This document shows, piece by piece, positions 6,482 to 6,811 of a stretch of DNA of 6,811 bases; position 1 is the first letter of the stretch, and each line of letters starts with the position of its first letter. Source of the stretch: CAYLZN01 sp964387935 (lineage in GTDB: Bacteria; Acidobacteriota; Vicinamibacteria; Vicinamibacterales; JAFNAJ01); NCBI GenBank assembly GCA_964387935.1, contig CAYLZN010000316.1, forward strand, positions 1 to 6,811, written 5' to 3'. A model generated the notes under the pieces. The model was not told the origin of the DNA. It saw only the letters and a list, made by a program, of their open reading frames with translations, and did no database searches. The position numbers and the translations under genes are program-made.

Positions 6482-6558
6482 TCGAAATGCCCTCCGACTC
6501 GTGACGCTTGTTTTGCCTGCAAACAAACGGTGCCACGAAACGACGGGCATTTCGAGTG
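6479..6558 (-). promoter_or_regulatory. 14-bp inverted repeat enclosing the transposase start region, possible translation-blocking hairpin
   Basis: CACTCGAAATGCCC at 6479-6492 is perfectly repeated in inverted orientation at 6545-6558, 52 bases apart. In the transposase mRNA the downstream arm contains half of the SD (6490-6492) and the GTG start (6479-6481), so pairing would hide the start. The loop holds a further imperfect hairpin (TTGTTTTGC 6508-6516 with GCAAACAA 6519-6526). Confidence 0.55.
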
Positions 6559-6592
6559 TTTTCTGTTTCCGGAATCGTTACATCACCAGAAT

Positions 6593-6607
6593 CACGCTTG
6601 TATTGGG
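6593..6607 (-). repeat. right terminal inverted repeat of the IS
   Basis: CACGCTTGTATTGGG on the plus strand, complementary to the left end at 13 of 15 positions. Confidence 0.85.
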
Positions 6608-6608
6608 C

Positions 6609-6612
6609 CTAG
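6609..6612. repeat. right copy of the CTAG target-site duplication
   Basis: CTAG directly outside the element, matching 4747-4750. Confidence 0.72.
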
Positions 6613-6637
6613 CCCCACCAGAAACGATGTAGTGGTC

Positions 6638-6707
6638 GTGCCGAGTGCCGAGTGCCGAGTGCCCAGTGCCGAGTGCCTTGTGCCTTGTGCCTTGTGCCTG
6701 GTGCGCC
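6638..6707. repeat. tandem heptamer array, ten units of GTGCCnn
   Basis: Ten 7-bp units: three GTGCCGA, one GTGCCCA, one GTGCCGA, three GTGCCTT, one GTGCCTG and a degenerate GTGCGCC. The first five bases are constant and the last two vary, with a switch from GA/CA to TT/TG units halfway. It lies about 30 bp outside the right end of the IS. GGCACnn heptamers of this kind are recalled from intergenic regions of several soil bacteria. Confidence 0.92.
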
Positions 6708-6811
6708 CCGAAAAGCCGGGCACCTGCGACGACGCACCGATGGGCTCCCCGGGCGAGAACGCCAGAGGCCTCATGTCCCTCCCAGTGAGATCGTGTGCCC
6801 GACGGCGTCAC
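6708..6811. other. right edge of window, no gene recognised
   Basis: About 100 bp. On the minus strand an ATG at 6774 follows GGGAGGGAC, but its reading frame runs straight through the heptamer array (Thr-Arg-His-Ser-Ala-Leu-Gly repeats) into the IS end and resembles no family. A minus-strand frame entering at the window edge stops at 6771-6773 after 12 codons and could be the tail of an off-window gene; this is too short to support. Confidence 0.4.

Larger units (their letters stand above)
4751..6608 (-). mobile_element. complete IS1380-family insertion sequence, 1858 bp
   Basis: Delimited by imperfect terminal inverted repeats: CCCAAAATAAGCGTG at 4752-4766 and the complement CCCAATACAAGCGTG at 6593-6607 (13 of 15 match), one unmatched base outside each, then CTAG on both sides. 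It holds a single transposase gene reading leftwards. Length, a 4-bp duplication and the transposase type all fit the IS1380 family. It sits inside the response regulator gene, antisense to it, so transposase transcripts run toward the regulator. Confidence 0.88.

Noticed and set aside
6494..6507. GTCACGAGTCGGA inside the transposase leader resembling the outer block of the 72-bp module
   Set aside because: Only this short stretch matches; the second half-site, TCCC and the -10-like box are absent at the required spacing, so chance similarity is likelier.
6638..6707. Possible CRISPR array
   Set aside because: Units are 7 bp and directly adjacent, with no spacers and no cas genes; it is a simple tandem repeat.
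6592..6774. Minus-strand 60-codon frame with an SD-like GGGAGGG before its ATG
   Set aside because: Its sequence is mostly the translated heptamer array and the IS end, and the SD spacing is too short; no evidence of a real protein.

Overview
The window is GC-rich and gene-dense, and contains two 10-base N gaps (707-716 and 1168-1177), so it looks like a scaffold from a draft or metagenome assembly. Three features together suggest a Gram-negative environmental bacterium, plausibly Acidobacteriota (Vicinamibacteria-like): a solute:sodium symporter next to a tiny two-helix membrane protein and a Tat-exported type-B carboxylesterase, a LytS/LytTR-type sensor pair, and intergenic GGCACnn heptamer repeats. 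The phylum is an inference from gene content and style only; there is no marker gene here.

Left part, minus strand, transcribed right to left: a 572-aa solute:sodium symporter (1336-3054), a small two-helix membrane protein (1034-1326, interrupted by an N gap) whose Shine-Dalgarno overlaps the symporter stop codon, and a secreted type-B carboxylesterase (1-919, running off the left edge). The most interesting signal is a 72-bp non-coding module that occurs twice in the same orientation and with identical internal spacing. One copy (3126-3197) lies upstream of the symporter and the other (975-1046) upstream of the carboxylesterase. It carries two direct-repeat half-sites exactly 20 bp apart, then, 22 bp further on, a -10-like element. 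It looks like a shared activator-dependent promoter that co-regulates a transporter and an exported esterase.

Middle part, plus strand, divergent from the symporter: a four-helix LytS/YehU-type histidine kinase (3265-4377) followed 18 bp later by a response regulator (4396-4761). The regulator keeps a complete receiver domain but has lost its expected output domain. Regulators of this type usually carry a LytTR DNA-binding domain, and LytTR proteins bind direct repeats about two helical turns apart, which is the geometry of the 72-bp module. The inferred circuit is kinase -> LytTR regulator -> symporter and esterase, with the regulator gene broken in this assembly.

Right part: the regulator gene runs into a complete IS1380-family insertion sequence (4751-6608, 1858 bp). 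It has 15-bp imperfect inverted repeats, a CTAG target duplication and one transposase (4949-6481, minus). A 14-bp perfect inverted repeat covers the transposase start region and could hide its ribosome binding site. Beyond the element lie a ten-unit heptamer array (6638-6707) and about 100 bp with no recognisable gene. Removing the element in silico does not restore the regulator, so either the gene was already broken or the right flank comes from another copy of the element.
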